Of a stretch of DNA of 31,066 nt, positions 24,709-31,066 are shown piece after piece (position 1 is the first letter of the stretch; each line of letters opens with the position of its first letter). The stretch lies in NCBI RefSeq assembly GCF_018336975.1, contig NZ_CP025572.1, forward strand, positions 1,877,320 to 1,908,385, in the 5' to 3' direction. Origin of the DNA: Marinomonas sp. CT5 (lineage in GTDB: Bacteria; Pseudomonadota; Gammaproteobacteria; Pseudomonadales; Marinomonadaceae). A program made the position numbers and the translations under genes. The notes beneath the pieces were generated by a model. It did not search any database and was not told the origin of the DNA. It worked only from the letters and a program-made list of their open reading frames with translations.

Positions 24709-25938
24709 TTATTTTTTAGGACCGTATTCTTCCATATCCAATTCAACTGCCTGAGCAAGTTGTTTCATCACACCAGGAAATGCACTAACAACACGATTCC
24801 AGCTTGGGATAAATGGTGTTTCCATAGGGTTTTCTAAATATTGATTACCTGCTTTCATGATATTGCTCGCGAACAGCTCAACGGCTTGCTCTTCGGTATG
24901 TACGTCTAATTTTAGACCGTTTATCTCGGCATCGTTACGGTAGGTTTCAATAAAGTCGAGAGCTACACGGTAATAAGTGGCTTTAATGGTTCGGAAAGTC
25001 TCTTGATTAAAGATGGTGCCGTTTGTCGCTAATTTTCTGAAAATGGCTTTGGTAATGTCGATGGACATTTTAGACAAGCCACCGTCGTCGTTATCGGCAG
25101 ACAAATCTTGGTGTTTATGATCATAAATGTCCGCGATATCGACCTGACATAAACGGTTCGTAGAGTAGTTACGATACATTTCACTCAACACGCCAATCTC
25201 TAATCCCCAGTCACTTGGGATGCGTAAATCCGTCATCACATCGCGGCGGAAAGAAAACTCACCGGCGAGTGGGTAGCGGTAACTGTCCAAATAATCTAGA
25301 TAATCTAAGTGACCAAATACCTTTTTCAAAGAGCATAAAAGCGGCGTCACTAATAATCGGCTAACACGACCATTCATTTTCCCGTTGGCGGCGCGAGCAT
25401 AGTAACCTTTACAAAATTCGTAGTTAAAGTTTGGGTTGGCAACTGGGTAAATCAGTCTGGCAAGAAGTTCGCGATCATAGGTGACGATATCGCAGTCGTG
25501 CATGGCGATGGACTCTGCTTTGCCGGCCGCTAGGTTATATCCCATACAGAACCACACATTGCGGCCTTTACCAGGATCGGAAGGCGAAAGGTGTTCACCC
25601 TTTAAAACACTGTCGATTTCTCTTAAGCGAGGACCGTCGTTCCATAGCACTTTTACATTTTGTGGTAGAACGCTGAAAAACTCTAAGGCGTGACGATATT
25701 GCTCTTCGGTTGCTCTGTCTAGGCCAATAACGATTTCAGACAAGTAGGGAACTTGCTGTAAATGTTTAAGAATGTTTGGCATAGCCTCTGTTTCTAACTC
25801 GGAATACAGACAAGGTAGAATAAGTGACATCGGTCTCTTTTGAGCAAACTCGCACAGTTCTTTCTCCATTTCTTCTAACGGACGGTGTGCCAAATTGTGA
25901 AGTGTGGTGATGTTACCGTTTTGATGAAAGTCGCCCAT
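24709..25938 (-). CDS. gpgS: GT81 glycosyltransferase, probable glucosyl-3-phosphoglycerate synthase
   Basis: The 409-residue protein is a GT-A fold enzyme of the glucosyl-3-phosphoglycerate synthase type. It has LPCLYSELE near residue 41 (donor-binding start), GKGRNVWFCMGYNLA, and the metal-binding D-x-D as DCD at residues 148-150. Other marks are YPLAGEFSFRRDV and DWGLEIGVLSEMYR, the latter typical of this family. It should join NDP-glucose to 3-phosphoglycerate in the cytoplasm to make the precursor of the compatible solute glucosylglycerate. A mannosyl variant is possible. AGGAG lies upstream of ATG 25938. The phosphatase gene ends 47 nt before it, and the phosphorylase follows 81 nt after. 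Confidence 0.85.
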   Translation of the reverse strand: MGDFHQNGNITTLHNLAHRPLEEMEKELCEFAQKRPMSLILPCLYSELETEAMPNILKHLQQVPYLSEIVIGLDRATEEQYRHALEFFSVLPQNVKVLWNDGPRLREIDSVLKGEHLSPSDPGKGRNVWFCMGYNLAAGKAESIAMHDCDIVTYDRELLARLIYPVANPNFNYEFCKGYYARAANGKMNGRVSRLLVTPLLCSLKKVFGHLDYLDYLDSYRYPLAGEFSFRRDVMTDLRIPSDWGLEIGVLSEMYRNYSTNRLCQVDIADIYDHKHQDLSADNDDGGLSKMSIDITKAIFRKLATNGTIFNQETFRTIKATYYRVALDFIETYRNDAEINGLKLDVHTEEQAVELFASNIMKAGNQYLENPMETPFIPSWNRVVSAFPGVMKQLAQAVELDMEEYGPKK

Positions 25939-25986
25939 AGTGTTTCTCCTAAAATTATTATAAGTAGAATTATTTTTTTACTGTAG

Positions 25987-26808
25987 TTACAAAATACCTT
26001 GTTGATTCAATGCTTTATTAATAGCTTGTGCCCAACCTTCTGGGCCGTATGCATCGCTTAACCAAGCATCGGTGCGATTGGGAACTTCTGGTGGTGCATG
26101 AACGGGTGAGCGAATCACCACAGGAATGTCGGCTTTGCTCAGCATACCCACGTCGTTTTCTCCATCGCCTAATGCCATGGTGGTAACGTCCTCGTCACTT
26201 TGTTGTTCATACACTTCTTTCAGCCATAACATGGCATTTGCCTTATCGCAATGCTCGCCCATCAGATGTGCGAAGCGGCCGCCTTTTTGAATTTGCACAC
26301 CAAATGGTGCTAGGTCTTCACGTAAAGCATTTAAAGCAAGGTTGGAATCTGTCCAAACCATCGGCTCAGTAAATTCTCGTTGCATGGCTTGTTTCGCGTT
26401 AGTTTCACTTAATCCAGTGATTGACATTAATTCTTGCCAAGAAAGATCACTAAAGCGTTTAAAGGTGTATTGAGCTTGTTTGCTGTCGGTAAGCTTGACC
26501 AGTTCGTCACGTTTTGGTCCAAATGATTTGCGCCAGTATTCGCCACAATCTTCTAAAAACTCATCTGTTTGAAGGGATAAATGTTTTGGAATGTAGACAG
26601 CTGAGCCATTTTCTACAATAAAAGCGTCTTGATGGTTGAGTTCTTCTCTTAGGGATATAAGTTCGGCAAATGTCTTGCTGGTGTTGATCACACAAGGAAT
26701 AGAAAATGTCTTTAAAGCCTGCATCGCAGCTTTGGCTGGTTGAAAGCTATAAGTATGATGATCGAGTAAAGTACCATCTAAATCGGTAAAAATTAAAAGC
26801 GTTGTCAT
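25987..26808 (-). CDS. Glucosyl/mannosyl-3-phosphoglycerate phosphatase (HAD-IIB)
   Basis: The 273-residue protein has FTDLDGTLLD (motif I) and INTSKTFAEL (motif II, the T-S-K-T form typical of mannosyl-3-phosphoglycerate phosphatases). An acceptor-binding FIVENGSAVYIP follows, then GGRFAHLMGEHCDKANAM (motif III Lys) and MALGDGENDVGML (motif IV). It should remove phosphate from glucosyl-3-phosphoglycerate or its mannosyl analogue to give the compatible solute. It is the first gene of the operon; AAGGAA lies before ATG 26808. Being first, its position sets the promoter in the region 26809-26946, which it shares divergently with the EamA transporter. Confidence 0.87.
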   Translation of the reverse strand: MTTLLIFTDLDGTLLDHHTYSFQPAKAAMQALKTFSIPCVINTSKTFAELISLREELNHQDAFIVENGSAVYIPKHLSLQTDEFLEDCGEYWRKSFGPKRDELVKLTDSKQAQYTFKRFSDLSWQELMSITGLSETNAKQAMQREFTEPMVWTDSNLALNALREDLAPFGVQIQKGGRFAHLMGEHCDKANAMLWLKEVYEQQSDEDVTTMALGDGENDVGMLSKADIPVVIRSPVHAPPEVPNRTDAWLSDAYGPEGWAQAINKALNQQGIL

Positions 26809-26946
26809 ATCGATTCCTTTTTGAGTCCATCAAAATATCACTGACAGACGTTACTATGAAGCTTGCAAATCTGGTGCCAGTGCGTAAAAGTAGCCTTTTC
26901 CATATTAGGCACATGCCTAAGACTAACTAGGCTGTTGAACAGATTG

Positions 26947-27840
26947 ATGACAAGTTTGCTACGTTTATGTGTCTTTGTAATTCTGGCTTTGCTGGCGTTC
27001 GCGGCGAACTCTGTTTTGTGCCGACTGGCATTAAATAACGGCCTAATCGATCCCGCTCAATTTACAACGTGGCGCTTGTTTAGTGGCGCTGTGACCTTGG
27101 TTTTATTAAGCGCGATACACTGCCTTAAACAGCGTCATAGAGGTTTGAAAACCATCTGGTTAGAAGGGAGCTGGCTGTCCGCTTTTGCTCTCTTTATCTA
27201 TGCCTTAGGCTTCTCTTATGCCTACGTCACCTTGGAAACGGGAATCGGCGCTTTGATCCTGTTTGGGGCGGTGCAATTAACACTAATATTGTTGGCTGTG
27301 TGGGCAGGTCAGAAGCTGGTGTGGTTAGAGTGGTTTGGCTTAGCCATCGCCTTTGCTGGCTTTGTTTATTTGGTGTTACCGACCTTGTCGTCACCTTCGT
27401 TATTGGGCTTTGTTCTAATGACCTTAGCGGGCGTAGCGTGGGGCCTGTACACATGGCGAGGTAAAATCTCGGCCAAGCCATTGTTTGCAACCACATCCAA
27501 CTTTGTTCGAACCCTTCCTATATTGCTGGTTGCTTTGGTTGCCATTCAGTTTAATGCGGCACAAGCCGACAGCCCGCAGCTTGACGGCATTATGCTAGCG
27601 ATTGCTTCTGGTGCAATAATGTCTGGAATAGGGTACGCCATATGGTATGCGGCTTTGCCTTATCTTAGTGCTTCCATGGCGGCCGTGTTACAACTGCTGG
27701 TTCCTATCATCGCCACGCTAGGCGGCGTGATTTTTGCCAATGAATCCATCACCTTACACCTCGTTATCGCCACGTTAAGCGTTTTGGGTGGCGTGCTACT
27801 CGTGATTATTGCAAGAAAACGAACGCGTAAAAACGCCTAG
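26947..27840 (+). CDS. EamA/DMT-family transporter
   Basis: The protein has ten hydrophobic segments in two EamA repeats, as in RhaT/YdcZ-like metabolite exporters: a first copy in residues about 1-140 and a second about 145-297. Marks include FAANSVLCRLALNNGLIDPA and WRLFSGAVTLVLLSAI in the first repeat, and WGLYTWRGK and LLVPIIATLGGVIFANESI in the second. ATG 26947 was chosen because the earlier in-frame ATG at 26863 would add 28 residues that match no EamA start; the ribosome-binding site is weak. Substrate is unknown. It is divergent from the glucosylglycerate operon, so a solute-export role is possible but unproved. Confidence 0.85.
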   Translation: MTSLLRLCVFVILALLAFAANSVLCRLALNNGLIDPAQFTTWRLFSGAVTLVLLSAIHCLKQRHRGLKTIWLEGSWLSAFALFIYALGFSYAYVTLETGIGALILFGAVQLTLILLAVWAGQKLVWLEWFGLAIAFAGFVYLVLPTLSSPSLLGFVLMTLAGVAWGLYTWRGKISAKPLFATTSNFVRTLPILLVALVAIQFNAAQADSPQLDGIMLAIASGAIMSGIGYAIWYAALPYLSASMAAVLQLLVPIIATLGGVIFANESITLHLVIATLSVLGGVLLVIIARKRTRKNA

Positions 27841-27855
27841 TTTTGGTGCGTTTTT
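27829..27855 (+). terminator. Terminator overlapping the end of the EamA gene
   Basis: AAAAACGC (27829-27836), inside the last codons, pairs with GCGTTTTT (27848-27855), where the right arm provides the T run. The stop codon lies in the loop. Confidence 0.65.
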
Positions 27856-28030
27856 ATCTTAATGCGCCATAATCGACAGGCTTGTTGGCTGAAATTTGGT
27901 CGTTATATTCAGACTGAAAATGTATTTATTCTCTCCTTATGTCTTTCAAGCGAGGTTTAGGGAGGGGGATATTTTAGATCTTCAAGTCTGTTTGCCATTT
28001 CTCAGCATTTCCTAGTTTGCAAGCTTAGTT

Positions 28031-28119
28031 CCGCTCTGCTGAGCGGGTAACTTTTGTCCGCCGTTTAATTCAGAAAAATACAAAAGTAACCAAAAGGTCT
28101 CTCTATCGGGCTATCGCCC
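28031..28119. repeat. Palindromic intergenic element: three hairpins
   Basis: CCGCTC-TGCT-GAGCGG (28031-28046) is a perfect hairpin. GGTAACTTTTGT (28046-28057) pairs with ACAAAAGTAACC (28080-28091) with one mismatch. GGGC-TATC-GCCC (28108-28119) is a third. The GAGCGGGTAACTTTTGT...CAAAAGTAACCAAAAGG pattern recurs in intergenic regions of many gammaproteobacteria as far as I recall. Copy number in this genome cannot be judged from one window. Confidence 0.6.
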
Positions 28120-28240
28120 AAACGTCTCACTCACGCTGTTAAGTTAACTATAGCAAGACGACTTTTATCGTAAGGCATAGATTGTTTTTGCTGTTGCTAG
28201 CAAGGGTGTTTTCAACTGACTCTGAAACGCCATAAGATCG

Positions 28241-28313
28241 CGCAATCAGGATTGCGTCGAACTGACTTCTTCGCAGCTAATCGTAGGGCATCATGAGCGC
28301 AGCGTAATGTCGT
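28241..28313. repeat. Palindrome and REP-like AGCGCAGCG motif
   Basis: CGCAATC-AG-GATTGCG (28241-28256) is a perfect 7-bp hairpin. It is followed about 25 nt later by GTAGGGCATCATGAGCGCAG and CGTAATGTCG, which resembles the widespread short repeats containing AGCG-AGCG-TAAT. It may be a remnant of repetitive extragenic DNA. Only one copy is in the window. Confidence 0.45.
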
Positions 28314-28761
28314 TGTTCGTAAACGCATAACATATTTAATACTGCTGCCAAGTCTCTAATCTCCACAATCCCACAAAAGTCTTATGGTTTTACCTGGGCT
28401 TTCATTGTATTGTCAGGTTATTGTAATGGGTTAATTAGTATGGATTGCTTGGCTGATATTGGTACGAAACCAAAAATGTCAGACTCAAGCGGTCTAAATT
28501 TAAAAGAGTGACACACCAAGTTTTGCTTAGTAAAAAAGAGTGATGACAAGATAGGTAAGACCGTGACTTGGAAATTCTGGGACTAACATCGTTTCTTTGA
28601 AAACGCCAAAATGATTAGAACCAAGTCAGCGCTGTTTGTTTGTAGTAATAGTATCAGGGATAAAAGCCAAAAGTGCTTTAACAAAAATCCGAATAGATGG
28701 CTTCAAAACGAGTCTTGTTAGATCTTGATTTTGCTTGCAAAAATCGAGGTGTCCATAGATG
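28314..28761. other. Gene-poor stretch upstream of the cassette
   Basis: I see no gene here. The longest frame on the plus strand (28441 on) has 23 codons. A hairpin (GATTTTGC with GCAAAAATC) lies at 28729-28746. It is followed by GAGGTG, which serves as a ribosome-binding site for the first cassette gene. No integron integrase gene, and no convincing attI or attC, precedes the cassette. Confidence 0.5.
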
Positions 28762-29349
28762 TTAGAGCTTTGGGGGGGGACAGTGCTTTTATCCAACACT
28801 CATAAATTTATTTTTATTCATATATGGAAGGTTGGTGGGACAAGCATTAGGCATTCCCTTTCCAATTTCGCCGAAGGTAACAGTAGCTTAGTCAAAAAGC
28901 ATGCTTCCGCTCAGGAAATAGCCAATCATGTCGGTAATGATATTTTTAGAAAGTATTTTACTTTTTCATTCGTGAGAAATCCTTGGGATATTCAGGTTTC
29001 AAACTTTTTCTATATCCGTCAAAGGCCGGATCATTATGCATACAGCTGGATGGCTAAATTTGGATGCTTTGATGAATATATCGAGTGGCGAGTGTCAGAG
29101 GAAAGAATTTTACAATTAAGTATGCTTTGTGATTCTTCTGGCAATGTAGCCATTGACTTCGTTGGTAGATTTGAAAATTTTGAACACGATTTCGGTACAG
29201 TTTGTAACAATATTGGGGTTGATGCAAAACTATCATTTAGAAATAAATCACTTCACCCACAGTATAGAGAATGCTACACGCCTTTTAGCAGAAGGCTAGT
29301 CGAAGATGCCTATGAAAAGGATATAGAATATTTTGGCTATGAGTTTTAA
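28759..29349 (+). CDS. Sulfotransferase family protein (Sulfotransfer_2-like), cassette-borne
   Basis: The 196-residue protein has the two PAPS-binding signatures of sulfotransferases. The 5'-phosphosulfate loop is FIFIHIWKVGGTSIRHSL (the family usually has HIPKTGGTS, so the Pro is Trp here). The 3'-phosphate segment is FTFSFVRNPWDIQVSNFFY. A DFVGRFENFEHDF stretch is also typical of the family. Length suits a soluble member. ATG 28759 has GAGGTG 7 nt upstream, but its last base is the G at the cassette boundary, so start and ribosome-binding site come from the flanking DNA. An internal GTG at 28783 is the alternative. Its acceptor (sugar, lipid or small molecule) is unknown. Confidence 0.82.
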   Translation: MLELWGGTVLLSNTHKFIFIHIWKVGGTSIRHSLSNFAEGNSSLVKKHASAQEIANHVGNDIFRKYFTFSFVRNPWDIQVSNFFYIRQRPDHYAYSWMAKFGCFDEYIEWRVSEERILQLSMLCDSSGNVAIDFVGRFENFEHDFGTVCNNIGVDAKLSFRNKSLHPQYRECYTPFSRRLVEDAYEKDIEYFGYEF

Positions 29350-29375
29350 AAAATTTGAATTGGGGGATAGTACTT

Positions 29376-30014
29376 GTGCAAAATCTAGTTAAAAGAACTC
29401 TCTATCTTTTTTTGTCTATTACTGGCCTAACAGCTTTGATGGCCATTATAGGTATCGCGTATGTTTGGTTTTTTTCAGACAAGAATGAGTTACCCCACCT
29501 AGAACTACTGATCGGTTCGGTTATCCTTGAAATAATTGCAGTGATAGTGATTCTTGCAAAGAAAGGACTAAAGTATCTTCCTGACTCTCAGACAGACAAA
29601 GAACCTCTTGATACGCTTAGGTTTATGGAAAGTTTTATATCAACAGGAACAAGCGCTACGATAGTTAGCAATAGGGTATCTTGGTTGGCTGGCGATGAGA
29701 AATTAATAGCTACGCTTCAAGGGAAAATTAATAACGGTACTAGAATTGAAATAATCACTCCCAAAGAAGTAAATGCAACACTCAAAGAAAGCCTAAGAGG
29801 AGCTTCATTTATTATTACAAATGAAAATATCTCTCCAGAAGCTAGGTTTACCCTAATAAATGGTGAACGTAGTGGTGCTGAAAAGTTAGCTATTGCTAGA
29901 GGAGTCCATCCTGATCATGAAATTACAATATTTGACAACAATTCTGGCCCTCAAATAATTGCGATGGCGAAGGATATAATTAGAAAATCCAAGGAGTTGG
30001 CCGATGCCGCATAG
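29376..30014 (+). CDS. Two-TM protein with phospholipase-D-like C-terminal domain, cassette-borne
   Basis: The protein, about 212 residues, has two hydrophobic segments (about residues 8-34 and 45-62) separated by a short loop. A soluble domain follows with VSNRVSWLAGDEKLIATLQG, then NGTRIEIITPKEV, EARFTLINGER and GVHPDHEITIFDNNSGPQII. This order resembles PLD-like domains, but no HKD motif is complete, so catalysis is doubtful. Start GTG 29376 was chosen because GGGGGA lies 8 nt upstream; an in-frame TTG at 29355 adds 7 residues with no ribosome-binding site. It ends 8 codons into the methyltransferase frame. Unknown function; membrane-anchored effector or sensor roles are only speculation. 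Confidence 0.7.
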   Translation: MQNLVKRTLYLFLSITGLTALMAIIGIAYVWFFSDKNELPHLELLIGSVILEIIAVIVILAKKGLKYLPDSQTDKEPLDTLRFMESFISTGTSATIVSNRVSWLAGDEKLIATLQGKINNGTRIEIITPKEVNATLKESLRGASFIITNENISPEARFTLINGERSGAEKLAIARGVHPDHEITIFDNNSGPQIIAMAKDIIRKSKELADAA

Positions 30015-30711
30015 GTGGTGCAATTCGGCGCAAATACGTCGAGAGCAAATTGAATCAGGAGCAGACTTAACATTCAACCAGGTTTTTAAGCCGCTTTTAG
30101 TTGCTCGTATTAAGAGCCTTTCACCTAGCAATGTTCTGGAAGTAGGCGCTGGAACTGGTCATATTTCCAAAGAGTTATCTGAATTAGGGTTTTCTGTTAC
30201 AGCAATAGAGCCTTCTGCTGGAATGTATGGGGTCGCAAAAGACGTCTTGTCGTTAACCGATGTTAGATTGGTGAACTGTACTTCACTCGAATTAGAGAAA
30301 AACGAGCTTTATGAGGTTGCTTTCTCCCATCTTGTTGCACACGTTGTAGATGACCTTAATGAGTTTTTTGAATCAGTCGGGCGGCACCTGAAAGCCACCG
30401 GTCATTTTATTTTTTCAATCCCTCACCCCTGTTTTTATAATGGCTATAAGGGTTTTTTCGGAGATGAATATAATTATATGACCCCAATGACCAAGAACGT
30501 GTCATTTACCATCACTAAAGATTCAAAAAATACGATTAGTGGAGTGCCATACCATCACAGACCGTTATCAGAGTATATCAATAAACTGGTTGAATCTGGT
30601 TTCGCTATTGATGGTTTTGACGAAACCTATCCAGAAGAAGATATACAACTAAAATATGGAGCCAAATGGGAGTCGCCACGCTATTGTGTTTTTACCTGTA
30701 GAAAACTCTAA
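30004..30711 (+). CDS. Class I SAM-dependent methyltransferase, cassette-borne
   Basis: The 235-residue protein has the Rossmann methyltransferase motifs. Motif I is VLEVGAGTGHISKELSELG, with the acidic motif II residue in VTAIEPSAGMYGVA. A motif IV-like EVAFSHLVAHVVDDLNEFF follows, then the post-IV HLKATGHFIFSIPHPCF. It looks like a UbiE/SmtA-type small-molecule methyltransferase rather than a DNA methyltransferase, as no NPPY motif is seen. AAGGAG lies about 8 nt upstream of ATG 30004. The start overlaps the previous gene by 11 nt, so translation is coupled. Its stop codon TAA lies inside the attC arm, which is common for cassette genes. Confidence 0.85.
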   Translation: MPHRWCNSAQIRREQIESGADLTFNQVFKPLLVARIKSLSPSNVLEVGAGTGHISKELSELGFSVTAIEPSAGMYGVAKDVLSLTDVRLVNCTSLELEKNELYEVAFSHLVAHVVDDLNEFFESVGRHLKATGHFIFSIPHPCFYNGYKGFFGDEYNYMTPMTKNVSFTITKDSKNTISGVPYHHRPLSEYINKLVESGFAIDGFDETYPEEDIQLKYGAKWESPRYCVFTCRKL

Positions 30712-30777
30712 CAAGCGCATGTTGTCGGACTGGTTTTCCGCTGCGCTCCAAACCAGCCGCAAATGCGGGCGTTGGTA
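30706..30777 (+). repeat. attC recombination site (59-base element) of the cassette
   Basis: The site is about 72 nt. R'' is CTCTAAC (30706-30712) and the conserved GTT of R' is at 30771-30773. The folded strand pairs CGCAT (30716-30720) with ATGCG (30763-30767), then TTG with CAA and CGG with CCG, with unpaired bases left between them. CTGGTTT (30730-30736) pairs with AAACCAG (30750-30756). Unpaired bases on one side and a 13-nt terminal loop fit the usual attC hairpin recognised by IntI. R' is GTTGGTA, deviating from GTTRRRY because its last six bases belong to the next segment. Confidence 0.85.
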
Positions 30778-31066
30778 TGACTCCCCACGTCAAGTAGCAC
30801 ACAGCGATTCCTTCTAAATGAATAGACCTTTTGCACTGCTCAAAAGAGATGAGTGAACACATTGGAAGAAGCCAGTAAATTCGTCGGTTATCATGCTGGT
30901 ATCCGTAGATTAATAGGGCTTTTCCCTATCAGAGCTGACCTTACTTGATACGTCGTGACACCGTTTCTTCAGTCTATGCTCGTGGTTCAATCAGATAGCT
31001 ATCTGATGGCCATCCTAACGCCGTCGGAGGTTATGCCACTCCCGTTGCTTGTTCCGACGTATCCAC
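30772..31066. other. Segment after the attC: start of another cassette or flanking DNA
   Basis: I see no gene in these 295 nt. They hold an 18-bp perfect palindrome, ATCAGATAGCTATCTGAT (30990-31007), a small hairpin ATAGGG-CTTTT-CCCTAT (30913-30929), and a longer one, CGTCGGA (31022-31028) with TCCGACG (31053-31059). If another cassette starts here its end lies beyond the window. Confidence 0.45.

Larger units (their letters stand above)
28762..30771 (+). mobile_element. Integron-type gene cassette of about 2.0 kb carrying three genes
   Basis: The right end carries a folded attC (30706-30777). Its R'' arm reads CTCTAAC (30706-30712). The left boundary reads GTTAGAG (28761-28767), the exact reverse complement. 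In an integrated cassette the bases after the conserved G of the R' core belong to the cassette's own start, so this match is what one expects if the cassette circularises by joining TTAGAG to the final G at 30771. The cassette holds three co-directional genes, whereas most hold one, and is longer than usual. No integrase is present in the window. Confidence 0.82.

Noticed and set aside
28441..28512. A 23-codon frame in the gene desert
   Set aside because: It is too short, lacks a ribosome-binding site and shows no recognisable sequence.
28676..28767. A possible attC to the left of the cassette, with CTTTAAC near 28676 and GTTAGAG at 28761
   Set aside because: The inner arms do not pair in the way the right-hand site does, so it cannot be supported as attC from sequence alone.
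31022..31059. Hairpin CGTCGGA...TCCGACG as another attC arm
   Set aside because: A conserved GTT right core is not present within the window and the fold lacks the attC layout.

Overview
The window looks like a chromosomal segment of a marine gammaproteobacterium of the Oceanospirillales, most likely Marinomonas or a close relative. This rests on an intact glycine-betaine/dimethylglycine catabolic cluster, a glucosylglycerate compatible-solute operon, an AGE-family sugar isomerase of the type characterised in Marinomonas, and moderate G+C (judged by eye, not calculated). Most of the window is ordinary, densely coding chromosome. The two ends are accessory DNA.

Left end (1-1040): the tail of an IS3-family insertion sequence, with the end of orfA and a truncated orfB in the -1 frame. 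A ParD/ParE toxin-antitoxin pair follows, with a 9-bp inverted repeat flanking a TATAAT box. A small possible membrane protein and a VC0807-type membrane protein come next (1103-2054).

Catabolic block (2311-10594): a membrane-dipeptidase homologue, a DUF5943-type protein, DgcA, DgcB, the electron-transfer flavoprotein alpha and beta subunits and a small unknown protein, all on the plus strand and closed by a strong terminator. By analogy with Pseudomonas, DgcA/DgcB demethylate dimethylglycine to sarcosine and pass electrons through the flavoprotein and Fe-S protein to the respiratory chain. Two family members lack textbook metal-ligand residues: DgcA has three of the four Fe-S cysteines, and the dipeptidase lacks the first H-x-D motif.

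Middle (10755-20148): a Fur-boxed orphan periplasmic binding protein; a LysR regulator; an AGE-family isomerase divergent from a zinc-motif-less ROK regulator; a TyrR-like regulator with a shrunken AAA+ domain 11 nt behind the ROK gene; a 53-residue membrane protein; a Cof-type HAD phosphatase; a HopJ-family protein; and a Bcr/CflA-type efflux protein.

Right (20551-27840): an ABC exporter followed by an EmrE-type SMR protein. A convergent minus-strand operon then runs from a glycosyl-3-phosphoglycerate phosphatase through a GT81 synthase to a GH13_18 phosphorylase, which together look like synthesis and phosphorolytic recycling of glucosylglycerate. An EamA transporter closes the block.

Right end (27841-31066): a gene-poor stretch with palindromic repeats, then the most interesting object here, an integron-type gene cassette of about 2.0 kb (28762-30771) with a well-formed attC site. 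The arm of the attC (CTCTAAC) is exactly complementary to the GTTAGAG at the left boundary, as expected if this is one mobile cassette. It carries three co-directional genes: a sulfotransferase, a two-TM protein with a phospholipase-D-like C-terminal domain, and a SAM methyltransferase. No integron integrase is visible in the window.
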